Source of the DNA: Succinatimonas sp. UBA6849
GTDB lineage: Bacteria > Pseudomonadota > Gammaproteobacteria > Enterobacterales > Succinivibrionaceae
NCBI GenBank assembly: GCA_002449335.1
Contig: DKDL01000010.1
Coordinates: forward strand, 1-22,116
Length of the DNA stretch: 22,116 nucleotides
Direction: 5' to 3'
A program made the position numbers and the translations under genes. Numbering within the stretch: position 1 is the stretch's first letter; the number at the start of each line of letters is the position of its first letter. Shown piece after piece: positions 21,649-22,116 of the stretch. Under the pieces are notes generated by a model. That model was not told the DNA's origin. It saw only the letters and a program-made list of their open reading frames with translations, and searched no databases.

Positions 21649-21943
21649 TGTTAGCTCTTTGTAGAGAAGTCTTCATCTTGGTGATTAGTTTTAAAGCTTC
21701 ATTTTCAAATGGAGTTTTGTCGTTTAGATACCCCTGTAAGGTACTCTCTGAATCAAGCGCGATTAAGATAGCAGCCTGTGTAGGAGTCAAATTAGGATTA
21801 TCTCGCATCATAGAAGAAGCTTTAGTTTGCAAAGAATCTATAGCTCTTTGCAGCTTTTCTTTTTGCTCTTTAGCGCATCTTAAGTTAAAACTCTCACCAA
21901 AGAGTGCACATTGAACAAAATCCTGAGTGTTCTGATCTGACAT
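21641..21943 (-). CDS. zapA: Cell division protein ZapA
   Basis: 100 residues. ZapA binds FtsZ and bundles its protofilaments at the division site. The N-terminal globular domain has CALFGESFNLRCAKEQKEKLQRAI (12-35), matching the ZapA pattern of an IFG-type strand followed by a helix. Next come TPTQAAILIAL (53-63) and a C-terminal coiled coil that forms the tetramer. It is slightly shorter than E. coli ZapA (109). The ATG (21941-21943) has GAAGGAAA seven bases upstream. It ends in a TGA that overlaps the start of the 5-FCL gene. Sequence conservation in this family is low, but the gene pair supports the call. Confidence 0.85.
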   Translation of the reverse strand: MSDQNTQDFVQCALFGESFNLRCAKEQKEKLQRAIDSLQTKASSMMRDNPNLTPTQAAILIALDSESTLQGYLNDKTPFENEALKLITKMKTSLQRANND

Positions 21944-22068
21944 ATGTATTTCCTTCTGCTAAGTCTATTGTAAAGTCATTTACTTAATTGTCCAAAAACT
22001 TAAGAGCTCGCACTAAAAATAATATGAGAGTTTATGTACGCTATGAAGATTTGTAAGTCTATTTGAAT

Positions 22069-22098
22069 AATGTGGTGACAAGGAACAGTCACTACATT
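22069..22098. repeat. Inverted repeat near the right edge
   Basis: Stem AATGTGGTGAC (22069-22079) / GTCACTACATT (22088-22098) with one G-T wobble and an 8-nt loop. No clear T-run follows in either direction. It may be a weak terminator of a gene beyond the window or an operator upstream of zapA. Confidence 0.5.
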
Positions 22099-22116
22099 AT
22101 TTAGAAACAGCATATC

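Noticed and set aside
21944..22116. 6S RNA upstream of zapA
   Set aside because: No long rod-like fold with a central bubble was seen, only one short inverted repeat.

Overview
The window reads as a chromosomal segment of an AT-rich gammaproteobacterium. The order greA / yhbY (opposite strand) / rlmE / ftsH / folP-like / glmM / secG is the arrangement known from E. coli and its relatives, and the core proteins (BamE, GrpE, DnaK, GreA, RlmE, FtsH, GlmM, SecG, ZapA) are gammaproteobacterial in type. The low GC, the DUF805 expansion and the overall feel of the proteins suggest a host-associated anaerobe such as a member of the Succinivibrionaceae. That placement is an impression and was not tested by phylogeny.

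Left arm, 1-5,040, all genes on the minus strand. A two-gene AAA_15 ATPase + RloB (Toprim-like) operon of the AbiL/RloAB type, a probable phage-defence module, lies at the window edge, and its second gene may be frameshifted. Next come three DUF805 membrane-protein genes, each followed by its own terminator. Two are double-domain paralogues. The third is a single-domain gene whose frame is cut by one in-frame TAG, with the missing C-terminal third of the domain still readable after it.

Middle left, 5,071-8,561, minus strand: ppk (polyphosphate kinase 1), an unrecognised Tat-type lipoprotein whose reading frame overlaps the end of bamE and runs through a terminator-like hairpin, and bamE itself.

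Middle, 8,650-14,904, plus strand: a textbook sigma-32 promoter drives grpE, followed by dnaK and dnaJ. greA follows, with its own promoter and a terminator-like hairpin in the leader that resembles the E. coli greA (GraL) attenuation arrangement. Between greA and yhbY sits an AlbA_2 / ATPase-like / winged-helix regulator gene preceded by three phased palindromic repeats, probably an accessory insertion in an otherwise conserved locus.

Right, 14,975-21,943: yhbY (minus), rlmE and ftsH (close pair), a gene in the folP position, glmM and secG (plus), and then zapA and the 5-formyl-THF cyclo-ligase gene (minus, overlapping by 8 bp). The most surprising item is the folP-position protein. It keeps the dihydropteroate synthase framework, but nearly every pterin- and pABA-binding residue is gone, so it looks like an intact, maintained pseudoenzyme. 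The nearby 5-formyl-THF cyclo-ligase shows that the cell still handles folates, which implies another DHPS or folate uptake.

No tRNA, rRNA, CRISPR array or insertion sequence was found. No stretch over 300 bases lacks a gene.
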